Shown: positions 1-8,307 of the stretch, piece after piece
How positions within the stretch are numbered: position 1 is the stretch's first letter
Layout: every line of letters begins with the position of its first letter
Assembly (NCBI RefSeq): GCF_900110735.1
Contig: NZ_FOET01000009.1
Coordinates: 152,747-216,746 of the forward strand
Origin: Streptomyces radiopugnans
GTDB lineage: Bacteria; Actinomycetota; Actinomycetes; Streptomycetales; Streptomycetaceae
Reading direction: 5' to 3'
Length of the DNA stretch: 64,000 nt
The notes under the pieces: generated by a model
Databases searched by the model: none
Seen by the model: only the letters and a program-made list of their open reading frames with translations
What the model was told of the DNA's origin: nothing
Translations under genes and position numbers: made by a program

Positions 1-1674
1 CCCCTGCGGATCGCCGCCCGGCCGTGGCCGCTGCGCGGCGAGGCGGCCGACATGGAGAACTCGCCGTTCATGCTGACGCTCGGGCTCACCGTCACCGGCG
101 CGGTGGGGCTGGCGGGCACCGCCTCCGCGTCCCTGGGCGGAGCCGCACGGCTGCACAGGCTCCGCCGCCATCTGCGCGACGGCGGGAGCCCCGAGCCGTC
201 CGCCCTGCGGCGGGCGGCGGCCGTGGTGCCGTGGTGGAGCGCGGCGGCCGGAGCGCTGGGCCTGGCCGGCGCCGGCCTGCTGGTCTGCGCGTACGGGGCG
301 GGGGCGACGGTGCGTGCGACGGTCACCGACACCGAGGAGTTCGTCTGCCATGTCGCCTGGACCGACCCCTGGGACGGCACCCGGCGCACCGCCGGGGTGG
401 ACTGCGACGACGAGGCGGTGGAGAAGGGGCAGTCCCTGGAGGTCAGCGCGGCGGCCTGGCCGCTGCGCGGCGCGGCGTTCGACCGGGAGGCGACCCCCTG
501 GCTGCTCGGCGGCGCCACCGCCGTCTGCCTGGGGCTCGCGGCGGCGGGCGTCGCGGGCCGCGCGCTGTCCGGCCGGGGCCTGACGACGCGCGTCCGCACA
601 CGTCGCCGGCCCGCCCCGGCCTCTCCCGGATCCGTGGCCCCTCCCGGGGCTCCGGTGTCCTCCGCTGCCCCGGTGTCCCCGGAGAGGGACCCGGAGGCGG
701 CCGCGTCCCGGCCGGGCGAGGTACCGGACCCACTGGACCGGGAGCACCTCACGGCCCTGGCCCGGCTGCTGCGCTCCCGCCTGGACACCCCCGCCCGGAC
801 CCCGCCGCGCGAACCCGACGTCCGCGCCGTCGCCTGGTGGCGCTCGCCCCGGCTGCGGGGCATGGTGCTGACGACCGGGGTGCCCTGGTTCGGGCTGCTC
901 GTCCTGGTGGCCACCGCAGCGCTCTCGGGCTGGTGGTGGATCTCGGCGGTGAGGCTGTGGGGCGCGGAGACGGCGACCGCACGGGCCACCGTCGAGCACC
1001 GCCACGAGGACGCCCCGCTCGGGCCCTGGCTGGTACCGGGCGACGCCGAGGTCGCCTTCCGCACGGCGGACGGCCGCACGGTCACCACGGACGTCGCGCA
1101 CGAGGATCCGGGCCCGCGCGAGGGCGACGAGGTCACCGTGGAGTACGCCGTGGACTCCCCGTCGGCGGCCCGCATCGCCGGTGACGAGGGGCTCGGGCAG
1201 GGCCTGGTGGTCAGCGGCACGGTCGCGGCGCTCGTGCTGACACGCGGCGCGTGGTGCGCGGCGCGCGCCGCGCGAAACCTGCGCCGGCTGGTGCGGGCGG
1301 CCCGCGGGAGCGGCGCCCGGTCCGCCGACTACCTGCTGCTGCCCGACGCCGGGGACCCGCGCACCGCGCCGCAACTGGTGTTCTTCGAACCGGGCGGTGG
1401 CAGGCGGCCGTTCGCCCTGCTGGAGGCGGACCGCGGCCCGCGCCGCGCGCCGACGGCGGCCCGGCTCCCACTGGAGGGGGCGGCTGAGCTGCGCTGGGCG
1501 TCCGACGAACCCGACACCGTCGTGCCCTGGATCGGCGGGCGGCCGCTGTGGCCGGACAGTCCGCTGTTCGACCTCTCGGACCCGGACGAGGAGAGGGACT
1601 TCCGGGAGTACGTGGAGGAGGAGCTGACGCCGCCGGGGGTCGAGCTGCCGCAAGGGAAGGAGACCGTCCGGTGA
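1..1674 (+). CDS. DUF3592-like repeat membrane protein, 5' end missing
   Basis: The reading frame is open from base 1, and the first possible ATG in the window (position 52) lies inside a recognisable repeat, so the true start is probably upstream. About 557 codons are visible. The protein alternates hydrophobic segments with soluble domains of the DUF3592 type, with an ARATVE/VRATVT-like strand, then V-x-F-x-T-x-DGR and a GD-x-V-x-VEY strand. Two such units are complete (roughly bases 310-560 and 970-1250), and the first 120 bases look like the end of a third, because WPLRG followed by a membrane segment recurs near base 460. Function is unknown; it is probably an integral membrane protein. 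Its stop overlaps the next GTG, so the two are translationally coupled. Confidence 0.75.
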   Translation, partial: PLRIAARPWPLRGEAADMENSPFMLTLGLTVTGAVGLAGTASASLGGAARLHRLRRHLRDGGSPEPSALRRAAAVVPWWSAAAGALGLAGAGLLVCAYGAGATVRATVTDTEEFVCHVAWTDPWDGTRRTAGVDCDDEAVEKGQSLEVSAAAWPLRGAAFDREATPWLLGGATAVCLGLAAAGVAGRALSGRGLTTRVRTRRRPAPASPGSVAPPGAPVSSAAPVSPERDPEAAASRPGEVPDPLDREHLTALARLLRSRLDTPARTPPREPDVRAVAWWRSPRLRGMVLTTGVPWFGLLVLVATAALSGWWWISAVRLWGAETATARATVEHRHEDAPLGPWLVPGDAEVAFRTADGRTVTTDVAHEDPGPREGDEVTVEYAVDSPSAARIAGDEGLGQGLVVSGTVAALVLTRGAWCAARAARNLRRLVRAARGSGARSADYLLLPDAGDPRTAPQLVFFEPGGGRRPFALLEADRGPRRAPTAARLPLEGAAELRWASDEPDTVVPWIGGRPLWPDSPLFDLSDPDEERDFREYVEEELTPPGVELPQGKETVR

Positions 1675-2306
1675 GGGGAGTGCGACAGGAGTCCCGGGAG
1701 GCCCGGCGGACCCGGCGGCTGGGGAGGGAGCGCCGGCTGGCCGAGCTGCTGCCGCACATGCCGCCCGCGGACGGACCGGTGGTCCTGCGGGCCGGGTGGG
1801 GCGGCCGTGCCGCGGGAGCCGCGTTCGCGGCGGGCATGCTGTTGCGGGGTGCGGAGCCGGGCTCCGGGGAGTCGCCGGGGGACTGGATCGTCCTGGTGTG
1901 GGCCGCGCTGGTATGGGCGTGGCTGTGCTGCCGGATGGCGCTGTGGCGGATCGTCGCGGACGCGGACGGGGTGCTGGTGCGCCGCTGGCTCCGGCCGCGC
2001 CGGCTGCCCTGGGACCGGATACGCACGGTGGAGCACCGCCGCGACGGCGCGCTGGAGTTCGGAACGGCGGACGGTGAGAGGGTGATCGCCGGGGCGTTCG
2101 CACCGCCGGCGCTCCGGCTGCTGCTGCGGTCACTGCGGCTGCCCGCCACCGGGCGGCGGGCGGCCGACCGTCTCGCGCTGATGGTCCGGCAACCGGCGCT
2201 GCGCCCGCCGCGCGCGGCCACGGGCCGGGAGGCCGGACTGCCGCTGCTGGTGTGGAGTGCCGTGCCGCTGGGGCTGCTGGTGGCGGACTGGTTCCTGGTG
2301 GGCTGA
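1671..2306 (+). CDS. PH-like domain membrane protein (bPH_6 type)
   Basis: This predicts a 211-residue protein. I chose the GTG at 1671 because it overlaps the stop of the preceding gene; the open frame upstream of it has no independent support. Two central hydrophobic stretches (about residues 45-60 and 70-90) are followed by a region resembling the bacterial PH-like bPH_6 family: V-x-ADGVLVRRWLRPRRLPWDRI, i.e. an integral membrane protein with a small beta domain. A hydrophobic helix closes the C terminus. Pairing with the DUF3592-like gene suggests a joint envelope role, but substrate and function are unknown. Confidence 0.7.
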   Translation: MRGVRQESREARRTRRLGRERRLAELLPHMPPADGPVVLRAGWGGRAAGAAFAAGMLLRGAEPGSGESPGDWIVLVWAALVWAWLCCRMALWRIVADADGVLVRRWLRPRRLPWDRIRTVEHRRDGALEFGTADGERVIAGAFAPPALRLLLRSLRLPATGRRAADRLALMVRQPALRPPRAATGREAGLPLLVWSAVPLGLLVADWFLVG

Positions 2307-2922
2307 GGAAAGCCCCGGCTGGTGCGGCCGGGGCGGAGAGGCGGAGCGGCCGGAATCGGATCCGGCACACCGTGTGGTGTCGTCGTGTCCGCGTCCACCG
2401 CCGGCGGCCCCCGGGCCGGGGCGCGTGCGGGCGGGGCCCACCGCCCGTTCCCACGGACAACCGGGCATAGGCGGTCATACGGCTCACACGGCCGCGGATT
2501 CCGCGCAGGAGGCCGGGGCGCCGCGTATCCGGCATGGTTCGGCGGTGCCCCGGCGGGGTACCGTCATGGGTCCGATTGGCATCGGTGCGGGCCCCTGTGG
2601 CAGACTGTCCGGGTTGCTCGGTTGAGTGCCGATGCTGCGCGCCTCCCGCCGGGAGGACCGGAAGCGAGTCCCAATGTATTCGTCGCCCCTCGTCAGGGGC
2701 GGAAGTACGGGAATCTTCCGGGAAGCGTGGGCGGGGTACCGACCAGGCGCCCGGTGGGTTTCCTCCCCCGGTTCCGCGGTCTCGCGCACCGCATCCCCAA
2801 GCAGGGAAATTCCAGGATTTCCATGGTGGCGGGAATGCGACACGCCCGACCGCGTGGGTCGGAGGAGAGCGTGGTCCCGCCGGGTCCCAGAGCGTGACGA
2901 GAGACAGGACTACGAAGTAGCC
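2307..2922 (+). promoter_or_regulatory. S10-operon control region and long 5' leader
   Basis: This 616-bp stretch holds no convincing gene. A plausible vegetative promoter is TTGGCA (2576-2581), 19 bp, CAGACT (2601-2606), which would give a leader of about 310 nt before rpsJ. The leader contains three clean hairpins: 2642-2656 (CCTCCC/GGGAGG), 2684-2701 (CGCCCCT/AGGGGCG, loop CGTC) and 2846-2862 (CCGACC/GGTCGG). The rpsJ frame stays open upstream to 2626, but that extension has no ribosomal-protein character and was not annotated. Confidence 0.5.
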
Positions 2923-3231
2923 ATGGCGGGACAGAAGATCCGCATCCGGCTCAAGGCCTACGACCACGAGGTCATCGACACCTCGGCGAAGAAGATCGTC
3001 GAGACGGTGACCCGTACTGGTGCGTCGGTCGCGGGCCCGGTGCCGCTGCCCACAGAGAAGAACGTGTACTGCGTCATCAAGTCGCCGCACAAGTACAAGG
3101 ACTCGCGCGAGCACTTCGAGATGCGTACCCACAAGCGCCTGATCGACATCCTCGACCCGACGCCCAAGACCGTTGACTCGCTGATGCGCCTGGACCTGCC
3201 GGCCGGCGTCGACATCGAGATCAAGCTCTGA
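2923..3231 (+). CDS. rpsJ: 30S ribosomal protein S10
   Basis: S10 (102 residues) is part of the 30S head and, as NusE, of transcription antitermination complexes. The full-length family sequence is present, beginning MAGQKIRIRLKAYDHE and ending VDIEIKL. It is the first gene of the S10 operon. The ATG at 2923 is fixed by family length; only a weak purine stretch (GACAGGA) lies upstream, so the structured leader may influence initiation. rplC follows after 14 bp. Confidence 0.97.
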   Translation: MAGQKIRIRLKAYDHEVIDTSAKKIVETVTRTGASVAGPVPLPTEKNVYCVIKSPHKYKDSREHFEMRTHKRLIDILDPTPKTVDSLMRLDLPAGVDIEIKL

Positions 3232-3245
3232 GAGGCCCGGTAGAG

Positions 3246-3893
3246 ATGACCACCAAGCAGATCAAGGGTGTCCTGGGCGAGAAGCTCGGCATGACCCAGG
3301 TCTGGGACGAGAACAACCGTGTCGTCCCGGTCACCGTCGTCAAGGCCGGCCCCTGCATCGTCACCCAGGTGCGCACCGCAGACAGGGACGGCTACGAGGC
3401 CGTCCAGATCGCCTTCGGCGAGATCGACCCGCGCAAGGTGAACAAGCCCCTCAAGGGCCACTTCGCCAAGGCCGACGTCACCCCGCGCCGCCACCTGGTG
3501 GAGCTGCGTACCGCCGACGCCGGCGAGTACACGCTCGGCCAGGAGATCACCGCCGAGGTGTTCGAGTCGGGCGTGAAGGTCGACGTCACCGGCAAGAGCA
3601 AGGGCAAGGGCACCGCCGGTGTCATGAAGCGCCACGGCTTCGGCGGCCTCGGCGCCGGCCACGGCACGCAGCGCAAGCACCGCTCCCCCGGCTCCATCGG
3701 TGGCTGCGCCACCCCGGGCCGCGTGTTCAAGGGCCTGCGCATGGCCGGCCGCATGGGCAACGAGCGGGTCACCACCCAGAACCTGACCGTCCACGCCGTT
3801 GACGCGGAGAAGGGCCTGCTGCTCATCAAGGGCGCGGTTCCTGGTCCGAACGGCGGCCTCGTCCTGGTCCGTACCGCGGCCAAGGGGGCCTGA
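3246..3893 (+). CDS. rplC: 50S ribosomal protein L3
   Basis: L3 (215 residues) nucleates 23S rRNA assembly, and its central loop reaches toward the peptidyl transferase centre. The family signature is clear at about residues 138-172 (GHGTQRKHRSPGSIGG, then GRVFKGLRMAGRMGN). Length is normal and the start leaves 14 bp after rpsJ. Second gene of the S10 operon, followed by rplD after 8 bp. Confidence 0.97.
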   Translation: MTTKQIKGVLGEKLGMTQVWDENNRVVPVTVVKAGPCIVTQVRTADRDGYEAVQIAFGEIDPRKVNKPLKGHFAKADVTPRRHLVELRTADAGEYTLGQEITAEVFESGVKVDVTGKSKGKGTAGVMKRHGFGGLGAGHGTQRKHRSPGSIGGCATPGRVFKGLRMAGRMGNERVTTQNLTVHAVDAEKGLLLIKGAVPGPNGGLVLVRTAAKGA

Positions 3894-3901
3894 GGTAACC
3901 G

Positions 3902-4552
3902 ATGAGCACCATTGACATCCTTTCGCCGGCAGGCGACAAGGCCGGGACCGTCGAGCTCCCCGCGGAGATCTTCGACGCGCAGGTCAGCGTTCCGCTGATC
4001 CACCAGGTCGTCGTCGCACAGCTGGCCGCTGCCCGCCAGGGCACGCACAAGACCAAGACCCGCGGCGAGGTCCGCGGCGGCGGCAAGAAGCCGTACCGCC
4101 AGAAGGGCACCGGCCGCGCCCGCCAGGGTTCGACCCGCGCCCCGCAGTTCGCCGGCGGTGGCGTCGTGCACGGCCCCGTGCCGCGCGACTACTCGCAGCG
4201 GACCCCGAAGAAGATGAAGGCCGCCGCCCTGCGCGGCGCCCTCTCCGACCGGGCGCGCCACGGCCGCGTCCACGTCGTCACCGGCGTGGTCGAGGGCGAG
4301 ATCTCCACCAAGGCCGCCAAGACCCTGTTCGGCAAGATCAGCGAGCGCAAGAACGTGCTGCTGGTCGCCGAGCGGAGCGACGAGGCCGCGTGGCTGTCCG
4401 CCCGCAACCTGCCCCAGGTCCACATCCTGGAGCCGGGCCAGCTGAACACCTACGACGTGCTCGTCTCCGACGACGTGGTCTTCACCAAGGCCGCCCTCGA
4501 CAGCTTCGTGGCCGGCCGCAAGGCCGCCCAGCACGAAGGGAGCGAGGCCTGA
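3902..4552 (+). CDS. rplD: 50S ribosomal protein L4
   Basis: L4 (216 residues) lines the peptide exit tunnel. The basic extended loop is visible at about residues 55-90 (GEVRGGGKKPYRQKGTGRAR, then PRDY), the region where macrolide-resistance changes occur in other bacteria. In enterobacteria L4 also represses its own operon through the leader; whether that holds here cannot be read from sequence. Its TGA shares one base with the rplW ATG. Confidence 0.97.
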   Translation: MSTIDILSPAGDKAGTVELPAEIFDAQVSVPLIHQVVVAQLAAARQGTHKTKTRGEVRGGGKKPYRQKGTGRARQGSTRAPQFAGGGVVHGPVPRDYSQRTPKKMKAAALRGALSDRARHGRVHVVTGVVEGEISTKAAKTLFGKISERKNVLLVAERSDEAAWLSARNLPQVHILEPGQLNTYDVLVSDDVVFTKAALDSFVAGRKAAQHEGSEA

Positions 4553-4875
4553 TGGCCGAGACCACCGTCACCAGCAAGACCTTCTCCGACCCCCGCGACA
4601 TCCTCGTGAAGCCGGTGGTCTCCGAGAAGAGCTACGCGCTGCTGGACGAGAACAAGTACACGTTCGTCGTCGACCCGCGTGCCAACAAGACCCAGATCAA
4701 GCAGGCCGTCGAGGCGGTCTTCTCGGTCAAGGTCACCGGGGTCAACACGATCAACCGCCAGGGCAAGCGCAAGCGCACCCGCACCGGTTACGGCAAGCGC
4801 GCCAACACCAAGCGCGCCATCGTGACCCTCGCCGAGGGCGACCGTATCGACATCTTCGGCGGTCCGGTCTCCTAA
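4552..4875 (+). CDS. rplW: 50S ribosomal protein L23
   Basis: L23 (107 residues) sits at the tunnel exit and is the docking site for trigger factor and SRP. I used the ATG at 4552, in a TGATG overlap with rplD; the open frame continues upstream inside rplD but is only a shadow there. Family features include D-ILVKPVVSEKSY near the N terminus and GKRKRTR in the basic loop. Confidence 0.96.
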   Translation: MAETTVTSKTFSDPRDILVKPVVSEKSYALLDENKYTFVVDPRANKTQIKQAVEAVFSVKVTGVNTINRQGKRKRTRTGYGKRANTKRAIVTLAEGDRIDIFGGPVS

Positions 4876-4914
4876 CGGAGGTCGCACCGTCCGATATCGG
4901 ACGAGGACTGAGAA

Positions 4915-5751
4915 ATGGGTATCCGCAAGTACAAGCCGACGACCCCGGGCCGTCGTGGCTCCAGCGTCGCCGACTTCGTCGAGATCACGCGGTCCACGCC
5001 GGAGAAGTCGCTGGTCCGCCCCCTGCACAGCAAGGGCGGCCGTAACAACGCCGGTCGTGTGACCGTCCGCCACCAGGGCGGCGGCCACAAGCGCGCCTAC
5101 CGCGTGATCGACTTCCGTCGTCACGACAAGGACGGCGTGCCGGCCAAGGTCGCGCACATCGAGTACGACCCCAACCGCACCGCGCGCATCGCGCTGCTGC
5201 ACTACGTCGACGGCGAGAAGCGCTACATCCTCGCGCCGGCCGGCCTGAAGCAGGGCGACCGCGTCGAGAACGGCCCCGGCGCCGACATCAAGCCGGGCAA
5301 CAACCTCGCGCTGCGCAACATCCCGGTCGGTACCACCATCCACGCCATCGAGCTGCGGCCCGGCGGCGGCGCGAAGTTCGCCCGTTCCGCGGGTGCCTCC
5401 GTGCAGCTGCTGGCGAAGGAGGGCCGCATGGCCCACCTGCGCATGCCGTCCGGTGAGATCCGCCTGGTCGACGTCCGCTGCCGCGCCACCGTCGGCGAGG
5501 TCGGCAACGCCGAGCAGTCGAACATCAACTGGGGCAAGGCCGGCCGCATGCGCTGGAAGGGCGTCCGCCCGACCGTCCGCGGTGTGGTCATGAACCCGGT
5601 CGACCACCCGCACGGTGGTGGTGAGGGCAAGACCTCCGGTGGTCGTCACCCGGTCTCGCCGTGGGGCAAGAAGGAAGGACGTACTCGCTCGCCGAAGAAG
5701 GCCAGCAACAAGTACATCGTCCGCCGCCGCAAGACGAACAAGAAGCGCTAG
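4915..5751 (+). CDS. rplB: 50S ribosomal protein L2
   Basis: L2 (278 residues) supports subunit association and the peptidyl transferase centre. It has the typical very basic C terminus and the conserved GVVMNPVDHPHGGGEGK segment at about residues 222-238, containing the histidine important for activity in homologues. A good ribosome-binding site (GAGGACTGAGAA) precedes the ATG. rpsS follows after 14 bp. Confidence 0.97.
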   Translation: MGIRKYKPTTPGRRGSSVADFVEITRSTPEKSLVRPLHSKGGRNNAGRVTVRHQGGGHKRAYRVIDFRRHDKDGVPAKVAHIEYDPNRTARIALLHYVDGEKRYILAPAGLKQGDRVENGPGADIKPGNNLALRNIPVGTTIHAIELRPGGGAKFARSAGASVQLLAKEGRMAHLRMPSGEIRLVDVRCRATVGEVGNAEQSNINWGKAGRMRWKGVRPTVRGVVMNPVDHPHGGGEGKTSGGRHPVSPWGKKEGRTRSPKKASNKYIVRRRKTNKKR

Positions 5752-5765
5752 GAGGCGGGTTTTCG

Positions 5766-6047
5766 ATGCCGCGCAGTCTCAAGAAGGGGCCTTTCGTCGA
5801 CGACCACCTGATCAAGAAGGTGGACGCACAGAACGACGCAGGCACCAAGAACGTCATCAAGACCTGGTCCCGCCGCTCGATGATCGTCCCGGCCATGCTG
5901 GGCCACACGATCGCGGTGCACGACGGCCGCAAGCACGTCCCGGTGTTCGTCACCGAGTCGATGGTCGGCCACAAGCTCGGCGAGTTCGCGCCGACCCGCA
6001 CCTTCCGCGGCCACGAGAAGGACGACCGCAAGTCGCGTCGTCGCTGA
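5766..6047 (+). CDS. rpsS: 30S ribosomal protein S19
   Basis: S19 (93 residues) forms part of the 30S head with S13. The start is the ATG at 5766 (MPRSLKKGPFVDDHL), preceded by AGGAGGCGGG near the rplB stop. Conserved TWSRRSMI and FAPTRTFRGHEKDD motifs are present. The longer open frame upstream overlaps rplB and is not coding. Confidence 0.97.
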   Translation: MPRSLKKGPFVDDHLIKKVDAQNDAGTKNVIKTWSRRSMIVPAMLGHTIAVHDGRKHVPVFVTESMVGHKLGEFAPTRTFRGHEKDDRKSRRR

Positions 6048-6093
6048 TCTGCGGAAGTAGCGAAGACCTATGACTGACACCGAAGGGACAACC

Positions 6094-6441
6094 ATGGAAG
6101 CCAGGGCCCAGGCGCGGTACATCCGCGTCACGCCCATGAAGGCCCGCCGCGTGGTGGACCTCATCCGTGGCATGGACGCCACGGAGGCTCAGGCGGTCCT
6201 GCGTTTCGCCCCGCAGGCCGCGAGCGTGCCCGTCGGCAAGGTGCTCGACAGCGCCATCGCCAACGCCGCGCACAACTACGACCACACGGACGTCGACAGC
6301 CTCTACATCTCCGAGGCCTACGTCGACGAGGGCCCGACCCTGAAGCGGTTCCGGCCGCGTGCCCAGGGCCGCGCCTACCGGATCCGTAAGCGGACCAGCC
6401 ACATCACGGTGGTCGTCAGCAGCAAGGAAGGAACCCGGTAA
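6094..6441 (+). CDS. rplV: 50S ribosomal protein L22
   Basis: L22 (115 residues from this start) lines the narrow part of the exit tunnel. The ATG at 6094 has a good GAAGGGA site at the right distance and gives MEARAQARYIRVTPMKARR. An in-frame ATG at 6070 would add eight residues but has a weaker upstream site. The C-terminal hairpin with RAYRIRKRTSHITVV is intact. TAATG overlap with rpsC indicates coupling. Confidence 0.93.
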   Translation: MEARAQARYIRVTPMKARRVVDLIRGMDATEAQAVLRFAPQAASVPVGKVLDSAIANAAHNYDHTDVDSLYISEAYVDEGPTLKRFRPRAQGRAYRIRKRTSHITVVVSSKEGTR

Positions 6442-7271
6442 TGGGGCAGAAGGTCAACCCGCACGGGTTCCGGCTCGGCATCACCACGGACTTCAAGTCC
6501 CGTTGGTACGCCGACAAGCTGTACAAGGACTACATCAAGGAAGACGTCGAGATCCGCCGCCTGCTCACGCAGGGCATGGAGCGGGCCGGCATCTCCAAGG
6601 TGGAGATCGAGCGCACCCGTGACCGCGTCCGCGTCGACGTTCACACCGCCCGTCCGGGCATCGTGATCGGCCGCCGCGGCGCCGAGGCGGAGCGCATCCG
6701 CGGTCGGCTGGAGAAGCTGACCGGCAAGCAGATCCAGTTCAACATCCTCGAGGTGAAGAACCCGGAGACGGACGCTCAGCTGGTGGCCCAGGCCGTCGCC
6801 GAGCAGCTGTCCTCCCGCGTCTCCTTCCGCCGTGCGATGCGCAAGTCGATGCAGAGCACGATGAAGGCCGGCGCCAAGGGCATCAAGATCCAGTGCGGTG
6901 GCCGCCTCGGCGGCGCCGAGATGTCCCGCTCCGAGTTCTACCGCGAGGGCCGGGTCCCCCTGCACACCCTGCGCGCCAACGTCGACTACGGCTTCTTCGA
7001 GGCCAAGACGACCTTCGGCCGGATCGGTGTGAAGGTCTGGATCTACAAGGGCGACGTCAAGAACATCGCCGAGGTCCGCGCCGAGAACGCCGCCGCCCGC
7101 GCCGGCAACCGCCCGTCGCGCGGTGGCAACGACCGCCCGCGCCGCGGTGGCGAGCGCGGCGGCCGCGGCCGCAAGCCGCAGCAGGAGCGGACCGAGGCGC
7201 CCAAGGCCGCCGAGGGCACCGCTGCCGCTCCGGCCGCCGAGAGCACCGGCTCTGCCGGGAAGGAGGCCTGA
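6441..7271 (+). CDS. rpsC: 30S ribosomal protein S3
   Basis: S3 (276 residues) is at the mRNA entry site of the 30S subunit. It has the N-terminal KH type II domain with PGIVIGRRGAEAERIR (about residues 72-87), then the S3 C-terminal domain ending near VWIYKGDV. The last 60 or so residues are a low-complexity Arg/Gly then Ala/Glu-rich tail typical of actinobacteria. The start overlaps the rplV stop; rplP begins 5 bp after its stop. Confidence 0.97.
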   Translation: MGQKVNPHGFRLGITTDFKSRWYADKLYKDYIKEDVEIRRLLTQGMERAGISKVEIERTRDRVRVDVHTARPGIVIGRRGAEAERIRGRLEKLTGKQIQFNILEVKNPETDAQLVAQAVAEQLSSRVSFRRAMRKSMQSTMKAGAKGIKIQCGGRLGGAEMSRSEFYREGRVPLHTLRANVDYGFFEAKTTFGRIGVKVWIYKGDVKNIAEVRAENAAARAGNRPSRGGNDRPRRGGERGGRGRKPQQERTEAPKAAEGTAAAPAAESTGSAGKEA

Positions 7272-7276
7272 CCGTC

Positions 7277-7696
7277 ATGCTGATCCCCCGCAGGGTCAAG
7301 CACCGCAAGCAGCACCACCCGAAGCGCAAGGGCATGGCCAAGGGCGGCACCGAGGTTGCTTTCGGCGAGTACGGCATCCAGGCCGTGACCGCTGCCTACG
7401 TGACGAACCGGCAGATCGAGGCAGCTCGTATCTCCATGACCCGTCACATCAAGCGTGGCGGCAAGGTGTGGATCAACATCTACCCGGACCGTCCGCTGAC
7501 CAAGAAGCCCGCCGAGACCCGCATGGGTTCCGGTAAGGGTTCGCCGGAGTGGTGGGTCGCGAACGTCAAGCCCGGTCGGGTGATGTTCGAGCTGTCCTAC
7601 CCGAACGAGAAGATTGCTCGTGAGGCGCTCACCCGCGCTGCTCACAAGCTTCCGATGAAGTGCCGGATCGTGCGGCGCGAGGCAGGTGAGTCGTGA
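7277..7696 (+). CDS. rplP: 50S ribosomal protein L16
   Basis: L16 (139 residues) organises the A-site side of the 50S subunit. The ATG at 7277 gives MLIPRRVKHRKQHHPKR, the standard N terminus; the longer open frame upstream lies in rpsC. GKGSPEWWVANVKPGRVMFE is the conserved core near residues 82-101. Its TGA overlaps the rpmC ATG. Confidence 0.97.
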   Translation: MLIPRRVKHRKQHHPKRKGMAKGGTEVAFGEYGIQAVTAAYVTNRQIEAARISMTRHIKRGGKVWINIYPDRPLTKKPAETRMGSGKGSPEWWVANVKPGRVMFELSYPNEKIAREALTRAAHKLPMKCRIVRREAGES

Positions 7697-7920
7697 TGGC
7701 GGCCGGTACCAAGGCGAGCGAGCTGCGCGAGCTCAGCGACGAGGAGCTCGTCGTCAAGCTGCGCGAGGCCAAGGAGGAGCTGTTCAAGCTCCGTTTCCAG
7801 GCGGCGACCGGACAGCTGGAGAACAACGGCCGGCTGAAGGCCGTCCGCAAGGACATCGCCCGGATCTACACCCTGATGCGTGAGCGCGAGCTCGGCATCG
7901 AGACGGTGGAGAGCGCCTGA
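7696..7920 (+). CDS. rpmC: 50S ribosomal protein L29
   Basis: L29 (74 residues) is an all-helical protein next to L23 at the tunnel exit. I placed the start at the ATG at 7696, in a TGATG overlap with rplP; a GTG three bases upstream is also possible. The LRELSDEEL and KDIARIYTLMRERE segments identify the family. The stop overlaps the rpsQ start. Confidence 0.95.
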   Translation: MAAGTKASELRELSDEELVVKLREAKEELFKLRFQAATGQLENNGRLKAVRKDIARIYTLMRERELGIETVESA

Positions 7921-8207
7921 TGAGCGAGACGAATGTGACTGAGACTGCAGAGCAGAACCGCGGCTTCCGCAAGACCCGTGAGGGTCTGGTCGTCAGCGAC
8001 AAGATGGACAAGACCGTTGTCGTCGCCGTCGAGGACCGCGTCAAGCACGCCCTGTACGGCAAGGTCATCCGCCGTACGAACAAGCTCAAGGCGCACGACG
8101 AGCAGAACGCCGCGGGTGTCGGCGACCGCGTTCTCCTGATGGAGACCCGGCCGCTGTCCGCGACGAAGCGCTGGCGCGTCGTCGAGATCCTCGAGAAGGC
8201 CAAGTAA
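7920..8207 (+). CDS. rpsQ: 30S ribosomal protein S17
   Basis: S17 (95 residues) is an OB-fold protein that binds 16S rRNA early in assembly. The family core begins at about residue 18 (RKTREGLVVSDKMDKTVVV), so there is a short actinobacterial N-terminal extension. It ends the S10 group; two hairpins separate it from rplN. Confidence 0.96.
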   Translation: MSETNVTETAEQNRGFRKTREGLVVSDKMDKTVVVAVEDRVKHALYGKVIRRTNKLKAHDEQNAAGVGDRVLLMETRPLSATKRWRVVEILEKAK

Positions 8208-8208
8208 T

Positions 8209-8274
8209 TCCCGAGATCCCTTCTCGGGACGAGTTCCGCCAGGCTCGGCGAGGTGCGCGCGGTGAGCGCGCACC
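8209..8274 (+). terminator. Double hairpin at the S10/spc boundary
   Basis: Directly after the rpsQ stop there is a perfect 8-bp hairpin, TCCCGAGA (8209-8216) with TCTCGGGA (8222-8229). It is followed by a perfect 9-bp hairpin, GGTGCGCGC (8252-8260) with GCGCGCACC (8266-8274). No U-tract follows. They sit where the spc operon starts in many bacteria, so attenuation or mRNA processing between the two operons is likely. Confidence 0.55.
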
Positions 8275-8307
8275 CGCCGGGAACCGGCAGACGATCAGGA
8301 GATAGAC

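Noticed and set aside
2626..2922. Open frame extending rpsJ upstream by 99 codons
   Set aside because: S10 is complete from 2923; the extension has no family similarity and covers the structured leader.
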